Assembly: GCA_031761405.1 (NCBI GenBank)
Contig: JASEVX010000013.1
Span: 47,996,143 to 48,060,142 of the forward strand
Source of the DNA: Serripes groenlandicus
Lineage: Eukaryota > Mollusca > Bivalvia > Cardiida > Cardiidae
DNA: 64,000 nt
Reading direction: 5' to 3'
A model generated the notes under the pieces. That model was not told the origin of the DNA. It was given only the letters and a program-made list of their open reading frames with translations, and did not search any database. Each line of letters opens with the position of its first letter. Position 1 is the first letter of the stretch. Below are positions 11,145 through 22,249 of the stretch, piece after piece. The translations under genes and the position numbers were made by a program.

Positions 11145-11830
11145 GTCCTGTTAAACCTTAGAAGAAATTGTACATATATGATGATTCTGTACAGCACTCA
11201 TGAGAAAAAGAGGATGCAGTAATGTTGATACAGATTTAAACCCCAAACATAGAAAACCTGATAATACCTCTTCTGAGCCAATTGGAACACCATTAATCTG
11301 CCAGAGAAATGAAAATGCAACACCTTATGGATTGGAGCCTGCCAATTGTGAACCTGTCACTCTACAAGGTGAAGTCTCAGATTCTGTGTCTGTAGAACTT
11401 TCAGAACAGGCAGATATATAGAACACCAGCATGATATCACTGACACAATACAGGAAAATTCTTATACAGACCTTTATACAGACAGTTCAGATGAAACTGA
11501 TCGACCTGAAAGCAGCTCCATTGAATAAACTTCTAGTGATAATGAACAAGAAACAGTGAAAACAAAACTTAAGATGACCATGAACTTTATACTCATTTGG
11601 AATTGCATCATACTATTATATTCTTCAATACAATTTATCCAAAAGTCCATCTGAATCACTTTTAAGCTAAGTGAAAGCACTATGCCCAAACAATAAAATG
11701 TTGACTGACTTAACACTGAAGAAAATATTTACTGAAGTTGATAAATCAAAGTATAACATTTTTCACTACTGTAACATCTGTTTCGAAACACACCCAGATG
11801 ATGTTGATGTTTTTCAGTGTTCAACTAAGT
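11145..11830 (+). pseudogene. Broken transposase N-terminal region, EnSpm/CACTA-like
   Basis: A good acceptor (TTCTATTTTAG) ends at 11144. An ATG at 11200 opens MRKRGCSNVDTDLNPKHRKP and continues to a stop at 11419. After a frame change the reading continues as acidic sequence (YTDLYTDSSDETDRPESSS) with one stop. After another shift it reads YSFGIASYYYILQYNLSKSP, one stop, then VKALCPNNKMLTDLTLKKIF and HYCNICFET. An acidic linker, an 'LSKSA..LL..VK..CP.N..LP.TL' helix and a C-x2-C pair is the layout I associate with the N-terminal part of animal EnSpm-type transposases (from memory, not a search). At least two frameshifts and two stops make it non-functional. The catalytic region is missing. 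Confidence 0.5.
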
Positions 11831-11895
11831 ATTTTATAAAGAATATTGTCACTGATAAGATATATATGCAGTTGGATTTGTGGTTAGTTTGATAG
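11818..11895 (+). repeat. 78 bp segment repeated at 12610-12700
   Basis: AAGTATTTTATAAAGAATATTGTCACT...GATATATGCAGTTGGATTTG occurs here and again at 12627-12695. A piece of the transposase remnant has thus been duplicated on the other side of a SINE and a MITE-T copy. Confidence 0.75.
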
Positions 11896-11949
11896 AACCT
11901 GTTCATCCTTTTGATGATGTTCAGTGTACAATTTGGGCATGACTTTAAA

Positions 11950-12086
11950 TTGATTGATTGATTGATTGGGGTTTAACGCCGTTTTCAACAATTTCTCAGT
12001 TATATCACTGTGGCCAGTTCACCTACTCATGCATTTCCTGGTTTTCTCACACCAGTACTCCACACAACAATCTTCCCAAGCAACTG
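11950..12086 (-). mobile_element. 5'-truncated tRNA-Asp-type SINE with target duplication
   Basis: Reverse strand carries the SINE tail (GGCGTTAAACCCCAATCAATC). It is flanked by the 15 bp direct repeat GGGCATGACTTTAAA at 11935-11949 and 12087-12101. It has landed inside the transposase remnant. Confidence 0.85.
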
Positions 12087-12269
12087 GGGCATGACTTTAA
12101 AGTTGTGGATATAAATTTGATCAGACAAATTTTTTGTAATACAAAGTGGTCAGTCTGAGGCTAAATAATATTATGTAAGTCATGTTCCAAATATGTATGG
12201 TCAGTCAGTTTCCAAGTAAATCAGGAGATGATACATTTTATTATGTTTATATGATACAGTCATGTAATG

Positions 12270-12451
12270 TTAAACCCTTTCTCTTGTATAGACGCTTTCT
12301 GACGCCTCTGCAGCAGACTACTTTTTAAACCATTGTGACAACAGATGAAATTGCTGAAAACAAGCAATTTCTCCTTTTGCCACAATGTTTTCCACTTTTT
12401 TCCGTAATAAAATCTTTTTTTAAAGAGATTTTGCCTAGATGAATTCAAAGG
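12270..12451 (-). mobile_element. MITE-T copy, 3' end lost
   Basis: TTAAACCCTTTCTCTTGTAT through the hairpin core to GCCTAGATGAATTCAAAG. The right terminus is missing. Confidence 0.8.
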
Positions 12452-12829
12452 CAGAAGCAGATTACGTATTAAGCATAATTGGTGCACACAGGGTTGAAGA
12501 TTGTAAAAAAAGCATACAGAATATTGCTACATGGGAGAACCATAATTATGTTCGAAATTGTATATATAAGCGAATGGAAAAAGGATCTGTCGTACAGTAT
12601 TGTGTGATACAGGTGAAATGTTTTCAATTAAGTATTTTATAAAGAATATTGTCACTTATTATATAAGATATATGCAGTTGGATTTGAAGTTAGTTTGGCA
12701 AACTACTTTTGAAAACATTGTGACAATAGAAGAAATTACTCAAAACAAGCAATTTCTCCTTTTGCCACAATTTTTTTCCGTAAAAAATCTTTATTTATAA
12801 ATATGAATAATTATACAAGAACTTGGAAC

Positions 12830-13100
12830 TATTCTAAAAGTTTATCCATTGAAGAATTCTGATTCTTTAAGGCAATTTTTATGGACGATGTTGTAAAATT
12901 TTGTGAGTAGTAGAATAATTATTCAAGAACCTAAACGGGTCCACAGAATCCTGATTCTAGAATTTTAGCAAAGTTCCAAAATTTTCATTGTTAAGAATAG
13001 ATATTCTAGAACCTGTGTTCTTGAATGTGTAGGGTGATTCTTGAAGAATTCATGAAGTTCTAGAATAATTCTAGAACTGAAGAAAATTCTTAAACATTTT
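12830..13100. repeat. Right cluster of TTCTAGAA/TTCTTGAA palindromes
   Basis: Contains TTCTAGAACTG, ATTCTTGAAGAATTC, TTCTAGAATAATTCTAGAAC and similar words. It has the same motif vocabulary as 2780-3300 and a similar distance from the opposite terminus. Confidence 0.6.
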
Positions 13101-13599
13101 TCGCAGGTGATTCTTTCATTTCTGTTTCATTCTGAACAGAAAGCATGGAATGAACTTTTTCTTGCATGATATTAAAAAGTTGAAATTACCTGTGACATTC
13201 CAGTTCAAATTAAATAGTAAGTTTCGATTATTTGAATAAATATTAGTGCATATTTTTCGAGCTATTAGAAGAATGATAAAAATCTTTGGAAATCCCGATG
13301 TGGTATGCTGGAATAATTTTCATAACATACATACATACATGCACTGATCTAGCATCTTTCGAGGTTATGCATTTATGAGTTTGTATGAGATAAAATGTAA
13401 AAGAATAAATCATGTAGTTTTTTTTTCATTGAAACTTGCAGTATCAATTCTGTGAGTAATGATTTTACATTGTTGGAGTTGTTCATGATCACCTAGTTGA
13501 ATTCGACTGTTGTGATTGCAGTATACTATAATGTCACTGAACAGCTGCATTACTTAAACACACCTAAAAGTAATGTGTACAGAACTCTAAAATACTTGT

Positions 13600-14372
13600 C
13601 ATTTTAAAAGTCTGAATTGTTCAGTATTTTTAAAAACTCCAGTATGATACTTTAAAGTCTGAATTTTTTCAGACATTTTAATAACATTTGTCATGACATG
13701 TTGTATGATTTGTTTATTAAATATTTTCTACCCATTGCTCATATTTTATCTGGAACATAACTACAAAAGAAGTGAATGTAATTCATTCAAACTTTACACA
13801 TTGATAATGGTCATTATATGGAAGTATGATGCCCATATATTGTCTGTTCTGATCAATTATTTTAGAATGTCTGTCTAAATTTAGTTGTAGTGAACATTAA
13901 TGGACCTGGTGAGCTTCCTTGTTTTAAGTCACAATTGTTTTACTGTGTTTTTGACATTTTTTAGTGTTATCACTTCCTGAACATGCAGAAAATGAGCCTT
14001 GAATATGGCAGAAACATCTCAGACAAGTTTCAGTTTAAGTGATTTTTAAAAAAGTCTGAATAAATCAGAAACGAAACTGGCTGCATCTTTTTTTCAGTAT
14101 TTCTTCAGACATTCGCTGAAGCTGAAAGAAGACTGAACTTTTGGTCTGAACATGTCAGTTTCTTTTCAGTACTTTTTCAGACATATTCTATGAAGCTGAA
14201 ACAGGTCTGGATCTTGTCAGCACTGTTCAGCTTTTATTCAGACATCATTCAGATGCTAGATTTGGTTGTTCAGCAATGATTCAGTCACCAATTTTGCCGT
14301 TAGACTGAATTCAGCATTGATTCAGCTTAATTCAGCTTAATTCAGACAAACTTCAGACTTTCTGTTTCATGA
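13600..14372. repeat. Right cluster of CTGAA/TTCAG motifs
   Basis: Counterpart of 1690-2350 at the other end of the putative element. TCTGAA and TTCAGAC words are scattered at 13605-13680. They become dense at 14040-14372, ending TTAATTCAGCTTAATTCAGA before the terminus. Confidence 0.7.
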
Positions 14373-14418
14373 GGGCGAGGTGAGCTAATAAAACTGAGTG
14401 TATAATGATTAAAAAAAG

Positions 14419-15100
14419 TGTTGAAAACATTGAGCAATTTTCCCTTTTGTCACACATTTTCCAAAGTCATCTGCTTTAGAGGCATAAACATGTGTTTGTA
14501 TGAGGGAGGGGGTTTAGTAGGTTGCATTCGTGATTTTTCCAGTTACCAAGTAAAGGGTAAAATTATCAAAAGCTTTTTTATTCTCTTCTTGTTGGCCAAT
14601 GAATGAATGAACCAATGTGTTTCAGTATCTAACATATATTTTTAAACATGTGCAGTTAGCTGCAAATGAAATCAACCATTCACCCCAGTTTCTGATATGG
14701 AATGCACAATAATCCCTGACATCATTATAGTATATATTTATATATACATCTTCAATAGAATAATCCCTTTCCCACCTGTTTGCAAACGCATTTTGGTACC
14801 TGCTGCAGCAGACGTCGATTGAAAACATTGTGTCAAAAGGGGAAATTGGTCATTATAATTTTCCATAAACTTGCCTAGATTTTTTAAATTCCTATGCTCC
14901 AAATCCGAAATTAACTGTAAACCCATATAAAAATCAAATCTGCAGCAGATGACTTTGAAAATATTTAGTCAAATAGACGAAACAATTATTGAATAAAGTT
15001 GAAAACATTGTGACAAAAGTAGAAATTGCTCATTATGATTCAATTAAATTTCTCCTTTTTGCTACAATGGTTTCGAAAGTTACCTGTAAGGTTGAAAATG
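14419..15100. mobile_element. Cluster of MITE-T fragments
   Basis: Three broken pieces: 14419-14516 (ends GTATGAGGGAGGGGGTTTA), 14760-14882 (CCTTTCCCACCTGTTTGCAA ... TTGCCTAGAT) and 14935-15085 (AAATCTGCAGCAGATGACTT ... TTTGCTACAATGG). Confidence 0.65.
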
Positions 15101-15131
15101 ATTAATTACCTATTCTCTAAAGACAAGAGTG

Positions 15132-15346
15132 TATCGAGGGCTTGGCGTGAAACGATTGTTACTAAAATTGGTATTTTTTATACCAAGGTTTATTCAATCA
15201 CCTCGCCATAATGTCTTTATAAACGTTAAATCTTTTTTTCATGGCACCTAAATTTGCATTGTTTACAAAATGGTCAAAATGGCCCCTAAACTAAGGTTTT
15301 CAAAAAAGGTTTTTAGTAACAACCGTTTAACGCCAAGCCCTCGGTA
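15132..15346. mobile_element. TCGAGGGCTTGGCG palindromic MITE, copy 1
   Basis: Termini TCGAGGGCTTGGCGTGAAAC and CGTTTAACGCCAAGCCCTCG. The interior lacks one half of the central GGTGCCATTGCTC hairpin seen in the copies at 44814 and 57986. It sits among MITE-T fragments. Confidence 0.85.
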
Positions 15347-15389
15347 TGAGGGAACATGGACATGTGTTTCCTGCTATGTCAGTAAATAA

Positions 15390-15955
15390 AAGAATGAGAG
15401 ACAGACGTAGACGTGATCCCAATGTGACTCCATGAGAGACAGATGACGTAGAAGTGATCCAAATGTGTCTCCATGAGAGACATACGACGTAGACCCCAAT
15501 GTGTCTCCATGAGAGACAGATGACGTAGAAGTGATCCAAATGTGTCTCCATGAGAGACAGATGACGTAGACGTGATCCCAATGTGACTCCATGAGAGACA
15601 GATGACGTAGAAGTGATCCAAATGTGTCTCCATGAGAGACATACAACATAGAAGTGATCCCAATGTGTCTCCATGAGAGACATACGACGTAGACGTGATC
15701 CCAATGTGTCTCTATGAGAGACAGACGACGTAGACGTGATCCCAATGTGTCTCCATGAGAGACAGATAATGTAGAGATGATCCCAATGTGTCTCCATGAG
15801 AGACAGATGACGGTGATCCCAATGTGTCTCCATGAGAGACATATGACATAGAAGTGATCCCAATGTGACTCCATGAGAGACAGACAACGTAGAAGTGATC
15901 CCAATGTGTCTCCATGAGAGACAGACAACGTAGAAGTGATCCCAATGTCTCCCCT
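15390..15955. repeat. Minisatellite, about 14 units of 37-42 bp
   Basis: Units read CCATGAGAGACAGATGACGT, then AGACGTGATCCCAATGTGTCT. The - strand is open for 216 codons across the array. The unit is not a multiple of three, so the same peptide phrases (SLMETHWDH, LSWRHIGIT, SHGDTLGS) rotate through all three frames. It is repeat sequence, not a gene. Confidence 0.95.
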
Positions 15956-16106
15956 TAATTGTCAAGACATGCGACACAAAAAAACATTTTCAAGTTGTGA
16001 TATAGCTTGGTTGACAATGATGGACTAAAGGTCGATCCAGGAAGACAGTGGCCATGGAATGCTGCATGAATTTCAAAACACGGAGGTAGCAGAATGGGAT
16101 ACATTG

Positions 16107-16288
16107 TTTTTTTAACCCAAATTGGGGCCGAAATTGGGCCCCATTCACAATCAAAAGACTCCTCTTTTTTCCACAAAAGTAGGCCTAAATTTCACAAAAT
16201 CTGCCTTTCATTACATTTTACATGTCACTATTTTCACAATTGAAGGGGCCCTGGCCCAAAGTCACAAAACAGCGAGAAAAACCACTGG
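16107..16288 (+). repeat. Dispersed repeat, also at 37156-37326
   Basis: CCGAAATTGGGCCCCATTCA, then CAAAAGACTCCTC, AAAGTAGGCCTAAATTTCAC and a GAGAAAAACCACTGG end. At 37156 the same sequence interrupts a MITE-T copy. The two copies differ at scattered positions. Confidence 0.8.
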
Positions 16289-16519
16289 GTTGTTATGATA
16301 AAACTGAAATACTGTAGAAAAAAGAGTTAAACTCCAATTAAAAATTATAAAAACCATTGTGATAACAGATGGAAAATTCTCTTTTACATAGAACTTTTTA
16401 ATGTACATTGCCTCAAAGCTGAACCCTTTACTGTATGTAGATCTATGCATCAACGTCATCAGACAACTCTTGACACTGCGCTCGTTTATATAACACTCCT
16501 GAATCTAAAATAAACTGAT

Positions 16520-16753
16520 TTAACCCTTTCCCTCATATAGACGCTTTCTTATGCCTCTGCAACAGACGGCTTTTTGAAAACATAGTGACAAATGAAGAAA
16601 TTGCTCAAAACGAGCAATTTCTCCTTTTGCCACAATGTTTTCAACTTTAAGTCATAGCTAGGTTATCCATTCAATTATAGAGATTTTCTATTTTTTGACA
16701 AAATATGTTCAAAGTCGTCTGCTGCAGAATTGTCGTATGAGGGAAAGGGATAA
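16520..16753 (-). mobile_element. MITE-T copy
   Basis: Full length, TTAACCCTTTCCCTCATATA to GTATGAGGGAAAGGGATAA (one end mutated to GATAA). A fragment of a second copy follows at 16755-16933. Confidence 0.92.
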
Positions 16754-16945
16754 CTCCCCTTTCCTACATACATGAACAGTTTACCTTCACACATCTGTAG
16801 CAGAAAACTTTTCAAACCATTTCCTCTTTTCGTCAAAAAGTTTCAACTGTAATATTAATTACTCATTCATGAATAGATATTTTCCCCCAATTCTTACCCA
16901 GATATTTTCAGTCATCTACTGCAGATAATGGTCTGATACAGATGA

Positions 16946-17182
16946 GATTGATTGATTGGTGTTTAACGCGGCTTCCTACAATTTATTCAATAATATTAAA
17001 GCGTTCCCTGGGTAAGTTACCAGTATTACTGGTCCATTTACCCTGACCCAGCCAGTCAGTCGTAAGCTTTAACCCCGCAGCCCTGAGCACCAAGGAGGAT
17101 AGCCATTACTATCATTTTTAAAGTCTTTGGTATGACCCGGCCAGGGATCGAACCCGTGACCTCCCGAACATCGAGGCGGTAC
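16946..17182 (-). mobile_element. tRNA-derived SINE, second family
   Basis: Read in reverse: a head with GGGTTCGATCCCTGGCCGGG, then AATGGCTATCCTCCTTGGTG, TAAATGGACCAGTAATACTG and the tail GTTAAACACCAATCAATC. Flanked by TACAGATGAG on both sides. Related copies are at 24655-24985 and 51850-52079. Confidence 0.8.
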
Positions 17183-17299
17183 AGATGAGGATTATTTAAT
17201 TATTGTCTAGAAAATTAATTTCTCCAAGTTTGAACACGTCTGAAACAGCATATCAAGAAATGGTTAAAATTCTACAAAATCAAAACACAGATAACAGTA

Positions 17300-17530
17300 T
17301 TAACCCGTTCCCTCCTGCATACGCATTTTGACGCATCTGCAGCAGATGACTTTTGAAAAACATTGTAGCCAAAGGTGAAATTGCTCATGATGAGCCATTT
17401 CTCCTTTGGCCACAATGTTTTCAACTTTTATTGAACAATAAAGCCATCTTTTATGGAGATTTTTCAGGTTTTTGTCACCATGTTTTTAAAGTCGTCTGCT
17501 GCAGATTTGTGGTATGTGGGAATGGGTAAA
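17300..17530 (-). mobile_element. MITE-T copy, older type
   Basis: TTAACCCGTTCCCTCCTGCA to GTATGTGGGAATGGGTAAA. The hairpin core TTGCTCATGATGAGCCA is intact. Confidence 0.85.
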
Positions 17531-17769
17531 AGAGGCTGCATGTTCGAGGCTATTAACTAAGGGTTGCTGCAATGCACTGTAAGAAGATATAGTTCTGCTG
17601 ATAAACTTTTAACACCCTTTACCCTATCAACGTACATTTTACGAGTTTTGGCAAACACGGTGCATTTTAACAGATATAAATTCATAAATGATAAACCACA
17701 TGTAGACAGCAACAGAAGTTAAACCGTTTGTTACGTGTTAGTACAAAGAAACTGCAACATCCTTATCTT

Positions 17770-18165
17770 TTAATTCCCTCACTGATACAGACAATATTTG
17801 ACGCCTAAGAGGCTTAAAATTGCAGCAGACAATTTTTTGGTAAAAGGAGAAATTACTCTTTATGCTCCTTTTTCCACAATGTGTTCAACTCTTTTCAATA
17901 ATTATACTTAAACAGATCTTATGGTTTTTTGGCCTAGATGTTTTCAAAGTGGTCTGCAGCAGTTTTGTTGTATTTTGGAAAGGGTTTATCTTTTCCCATA
18001 TATACAAATCTGCAGCAGTCGACTTTGAATTTACCATCTAGGCAAAAGTACAGAAAATCCCGATGAATTGATTATCAAATTATTTGAGCAATTTCTCCTT
18101 TTGACACAATGTTTTCAGTAGTCTGCTTCTACAGATGCATCTGCATGAGGGTAAGGGTTTTCTGT
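17770..18165. mobile_element. Two adjoining diverged MITE-T copies
   Basis: 17770-17988 is minus (ends TTTTGGAAAGGGTTTA). 17989-18160 is plus (TTTTCCCATATATACAAATC ... TGAGGGTAAGGGTTTT). They face each other tail to head with no spacer. Confidence 0.7.
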
Positions 18166-18223
18166 TTAACATAGTAAGATATTTCAGTACCAGCTGCTTT
18201 GAAAACATCTTAAGCACATACAA

Positions 18224-18453
18224 TTAACCCTTTCCCTCATACAACAATTCTGCAGTAGACGACTTTGAACGTATTTTGTCAAAACATAGGAAATCTCCAT
18301 AATTGAATGGATAACCTATGACAAAAAGTGGAAAACATTGTGGCAGAAGGAGAAATTGCACGTTTTGTGCAATTTTTTCTTTTGTCACTATGTTTTCAAA
18401 AAGCCGTCTGCTGCAGAGACGTCAGAAAGCGTCTATATGACGGAAAGGGTTAA
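18224..18453 (+). mobile_element. MITE-T copy
   Basis: Full length and young-looking, with TTAA on both sides. The right terminus reads TATGACGGAAAGGGTTAA. Confidence 0.93.
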
Positions 18454-18484
18454 CACCGGATAATTTTAGCACGTTTGATCTTTG

Positions 18485-18960
18485 AAGAAACAAGAGGGCT
18501 ATGATGGCCCTTAAGATCGCTCAATTAAATTATGCAATGTGATTTCTAATGCAAAACAAATCAAGACAATTAATCTGACAAAGATTCAAATGAAACCAGT
18601 TTTAACAAGATTTTCCTTCATTTGGCCCAGTGACCTATTTTTTTTACCTAATATGACCCATATTCGAACATGGACTAGATAGCATCAAGACAAACATCCT
18701 GACAAAGTTCTGACAACTTGCTCTCTAAGAAAACAAGCAAATTCAGAGAATCATGGTCCCCGCCAGGGTCAAGGTCACAAAAATTGGTATTGATGGAAAG
18801 GGGTTGTCACAAGGAATACACATGTGAAATATGAAAGCAGTACCTATTACGGTTCAGAAGTTATGACCAAGGTTAAAGTTTTTGTGACAGCGTGACGGAC
18901 GGACTGACTGACGAATGAGAAATAATAGTCCCCACGCTTTCGCTAAAGCGGGGGACAAAA
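18485..18960 (+). repeat. Dispersed repeat ending in a GTCCCC...GCGGGGGAC hairpin
   Basis: Starts CAAGAGGGCTATGATGGCCC and includes AAGGTCACAAAAATTGGTAT and GACGGACGGACTGACTGACG. It ends in a strong hairpin, GTCCCCACGC/GCGGGGGAC, at 18931-18956. Confidence 0.6.
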
Positions 18961-20900
18961 ATGTGGACTCCAGAGTTAAACACTATTTCCTTCAATTTGC
19001 CCTAGAGACCTAGTATTAAATGCAATTAAATATATGACCCATATTTATCTTGGCCTAGATATCATTAAGACGAACGTTCTGACAAAAATTTAAAACTGCT
19101 GAAGCAAAAATTGCGGCATCTAGAGTGTTTACAAGATTTTCCTTCAATTTGACTAGTGACCTGCTTTTTACCCAACATGACCCTTATTCAAACTTGGCCT
19201 ACAATATCATCAAGACAAACATAGGGACAAAGTTTCAACATGCTCAAGTTAAAAATGCCTCTTCCAGTGTTAACAACATTTTCCTTCAATTTGGCCACGT
19301 GACCTAGTTTTTTACTTGGCATGACCCATATTCAAACTTGGCCTAGATATCATTCAGATAAACATTCTGACCAAATTCTAACAAAGCAGCTTCTACAGAG
19401 TTAACAAGATTTTCCTTCAATAAGGCCTCATGACCTAGTTTTTGACCCAACATGACCCATATTCAAACTTGACCGACATATCATCAAGACAAACATTCTG
19501 ATAAAGATTCAACATGCTCAAGTTAAAAATGCAAGATTAAGTCGGCATAGTGACCTAGTTTCTGACCCAATATTACCCTCATGACCTAGATATCATTAAG
19601 ACAAACATTCTGACAAAATTTCACATCAAGACAATTATTCTGAATGCAACCTCCACAGTGTTAAAAAGATTTTCCTTCATTTGGCCTAGTGATCTATATT
19701 TTGTTACCTAATATGACCCATATTCCAACATGGACAAGACAACATTCTGACTAAGTTTCAACTTGCTCAAAGTAAAAATGCGGCCTCCGGAGTTTGAACA
19801 ATAATTTACTTTATTAACCTTTTTTCTGACCAATATTCGAACTTGACCTAGATTTAATTCAGACAAACATTCTTACACAATTTCAAGCGGCCGAAGCAAG
19901 AAATGCGGCATCCAAAGTGTTAACAAGATTTTCCTTCAACTTGGCCTAGTGACCTAGTTTTGACCCTACATGACCCATATTCGAACTTGGCTTAGATATA
20001 TATCATTTAAAATAATCATTCAAATCAAATGTCAAGCTGCTGTAGCAAAATATGCGTCTTCTTCAGAGTTAACAAGATTTTCCTTCAATTTGGCCAAATA
20101 TGACCCATGTTCGAACTTGACCTTACATATCATCAAGACAAACATTCTGATAAAGTTTCATCATGCTCAAGATATAAATGCAGTATCCAGTATCCAGAGT
20201 GTTAACAAGATATCCCTTCAATTTGGCCTAGTGACCTAGTTGTTAACCCGGCACGACCCATATTCGAACTTGGCCTAGACATCGTTTAGATAAAAATTCT
20301 GACCAAATTTCAAGCCAAAAAAGCGGCTTCTACCGAGTTAACAAGATTTTCTTTCAATTTGGCCTAGTGACCTAGATTCTGACCCAATATGACCCATACC
20401 TAGATATCTTAAAGACAGACATTCTGACAAAATATCAAACTGCTGAAACAAAAATTGCGGCCTCTAGGGTGTTAAGACTTTCCTTCAATTTGACCTAGTG
20501 ACCTACTGTTTGACCCAACATGACCCATGTTCGAACTTGACCTACATGTCATCAAGACAAACATTCTGATAAAGTTTCAACATGCTCAAGTGGAAAATGT
20601 GGCCTCAAGATTGTTAACAAAACGACCCTTCAATTTGGCCTAGTGACCTAGTTTTTGAACCGGCATTACCTATATTCGAACTTGGCCATAATATCATTCA
20701 GCTCAACATTCTGACCAAATTGCAAGCTGCTGAAGTAAGAAATGCGGCATCTACAGTGTTAACAAAAGTTCCCTTCAATTTGGCCTAGTGACCTAGTTTC
20801 TGACCCAATATGACCCATTGCGGCCTCTGCAGTGTTTACAAGTTTTTCCTTCAAATTGACCTTGTGACCTACTTTAAGACCCGACATGACCCATGTTCGA
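18961..20900 (+). repeat. Diverged minisatellite, about 13 units of roughly 150 bp
   Basis: Each unit follows the pattern TTCCTTCAATTTGGCCTAGT, GACCTAGTTTTTGACCCAAC, ATGACCCATATTCGAACTTG, ATCATCAAGACAAACATTCT and a GCGGCCTC...GTTAACAAGATT junction. Units differ by substitutions and deletions, so the array is old. Confidence 0.85.
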
Positions 20901-21239
20901 ACTTGTATTAATAATATAAACATAAAAGGATTCTCAATAAGGGGAGGTAATTAGTGGTTAACATGGGGAATTCAGGACCAGCTGTGTCGCAGATTCAATC
21001 TCCACTTGCACAGGCATGGTGAAGTGCCCTTGGTCATAGCATTTTTCCTAGCCTAGAACTGTTTTGTCACGTAGAAATCATTGATGGGTGTTCTGTTGCA
21101 ATGATATTACTGAAATAGTACTGTTGAAAACAGCATTATAAGAAATACCATGAGAAAACTGTTTTTTGGCACATAATACTATTATTTCTACTCATTTACA
21201 TTTTTTTCCCACATGCCCAACAAATCTGATTTGTTAGTT

Positions 21240-21370
21240 TGTATGGTGCTTTACACTGCTTGCAACAATTTATCAGTTATTTAACGCTGTTTCCAGGTAA
21301 GTTAGTTACCAGTAGTACTGGTCAGTTTATCCTGACACAAGCGAGTAAGTCATATTATTATACCTCATGT
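21240..21370 (-). mobile_element. SINE fragment, 3' part
   Basis: Contains TTAACGCTGTTTCCAGGTAA, AGTTACCAGTAGTACTGGTC and TTATCCTGACACAAGCGAG: the 3' half of the second SINE family in reverse. Confidence 0.6.
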
Positions 21371-21446
21371 GACTTTGTAATGTTAAATTCTCATATACTC
21401 ATCATGGGCAATTTCTTACTGTCTCATGCTAACAGGACATTTTTGA

Positions 21447-21574
21447 CCAGTTAACAGTAAACTGTTACATGGCATGCGCATTAAAATGTTGATTATGCAT
21501 GTGCATGACGTCATTTCAAACAATAAGGTCACCTTTTAGATGCGCGTGCCATGTAACAGTATACTGTTAACTGG
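21447..21574. mobile_element. 128 bp MITE with 35 bp inverted termini
   Basis: The left arm CCAGTTAACAGTAAACTGTT plus ACATGGCATGCGCAT is matched inverted by the right arm with two differences. The loop includes TGACGTCA. No target duplication is evident. Confidence 0.85.
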
Positions 21575-21689
21575 TATATATTCATATGTGTGTTACATTG
21601 TAGTAGATCTACCCATGTTTAGCTCCCCTACAAAGGTACAGAATAAAGTGAATAAACGGGTAATTTTGTTCGGTATGATAAAATAAATA

Positions 21690-21764
21690 TTGCATGGCTT
21701 CGCCTCGGGTAACAGTATTTAATTCATGTTGACAATATGTACTGTCACACTGTAAGCCATGCAA
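21690..21764. mobile_element. Small MITE with TTGCATGGCTT termini
   Basis: TTGCATGGCTT and AAGCCATGCAA flank GGTAACAGTATTTAATTC and GTTGACAATATGTACTGTC. A related, longer copy is at 55224-55337. Confidence 0.7.
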
Positions 21765-22249
21765 CACAATGCTAACCTTACAACCCGGAGCGCGAAAGAG
21801 ATTAAGTCATTACTACAAAGTTCGTTATGACCCAGCCGGGATCAAACCAGCAACCTCCCGCATACGGTGGCGGAGCACCAATTCTGAAGCAAACAACTTT
21901 GAAACATGTAAAATCTCTATAAATTAATGTATTTATAACTAATGAATAGAATGATGTTAAAAACATTTACTCTTTATAAGTAATTTCTACTTTTGCCAAT
22001 ATCTTTTCAAAGTCGTCTGCTAAAAAGATTTTCCCCTGCGAAACGGTTCTCTTAAATTTAGTTCTAATAATAACATAGGGTCAAAGACTTTTGATCAAAC
22101 AACCCTGAGTGCCAGGAAAAGCAGCAACCTCTGCTATTTTGGTAAGACCCAATCTAGTCTCAATTTCGGTGCAACATCACTCATTGATGCAGATGCGAAC
22201 AGTCAAAATATAAAATTGCATTGTGAGTACAGAAACCTGAACTAGTTTA

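Larger units (their letters stand above)
1673..14375. mobile_element. Putative decayed 12.7 kb EnSpm/CACTA-like DNA transposon
   Basis: The left end CCCTCATGAAAAGTATGGTC and the right end (reverse complement CCCTCATGAAACAGAAAGTC) are inverted. They continue into matching CTGAATTAAGCTGAATT repeats. At both ends the order inward is terminus, CTGAA cluster, spacer of about 450-500 bp, then a TTCTAGAA cluster. The interior contains a broken transposase-like frame at 11145-11830. Arrays of short subterminal repeats are a hallmark of CACTA elements. I could not define a target duplication (left flank GTGCTCA, right flank CGAGGTG). The two ends could instead belong to two separate smaller elements. 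Confidence 0.45.

Noticed and set aside
11200..11421. A functional host gene starting at 11200
   Set aside because: The frame stops at 11419, and the related reading continues in other frames with more stops, as expected of a dead transposase.
15327..15977. 216-codon - strand open frame
   Set aside because: It is wholly minisatellite; the peptide repeats with the unit and rotates frame.
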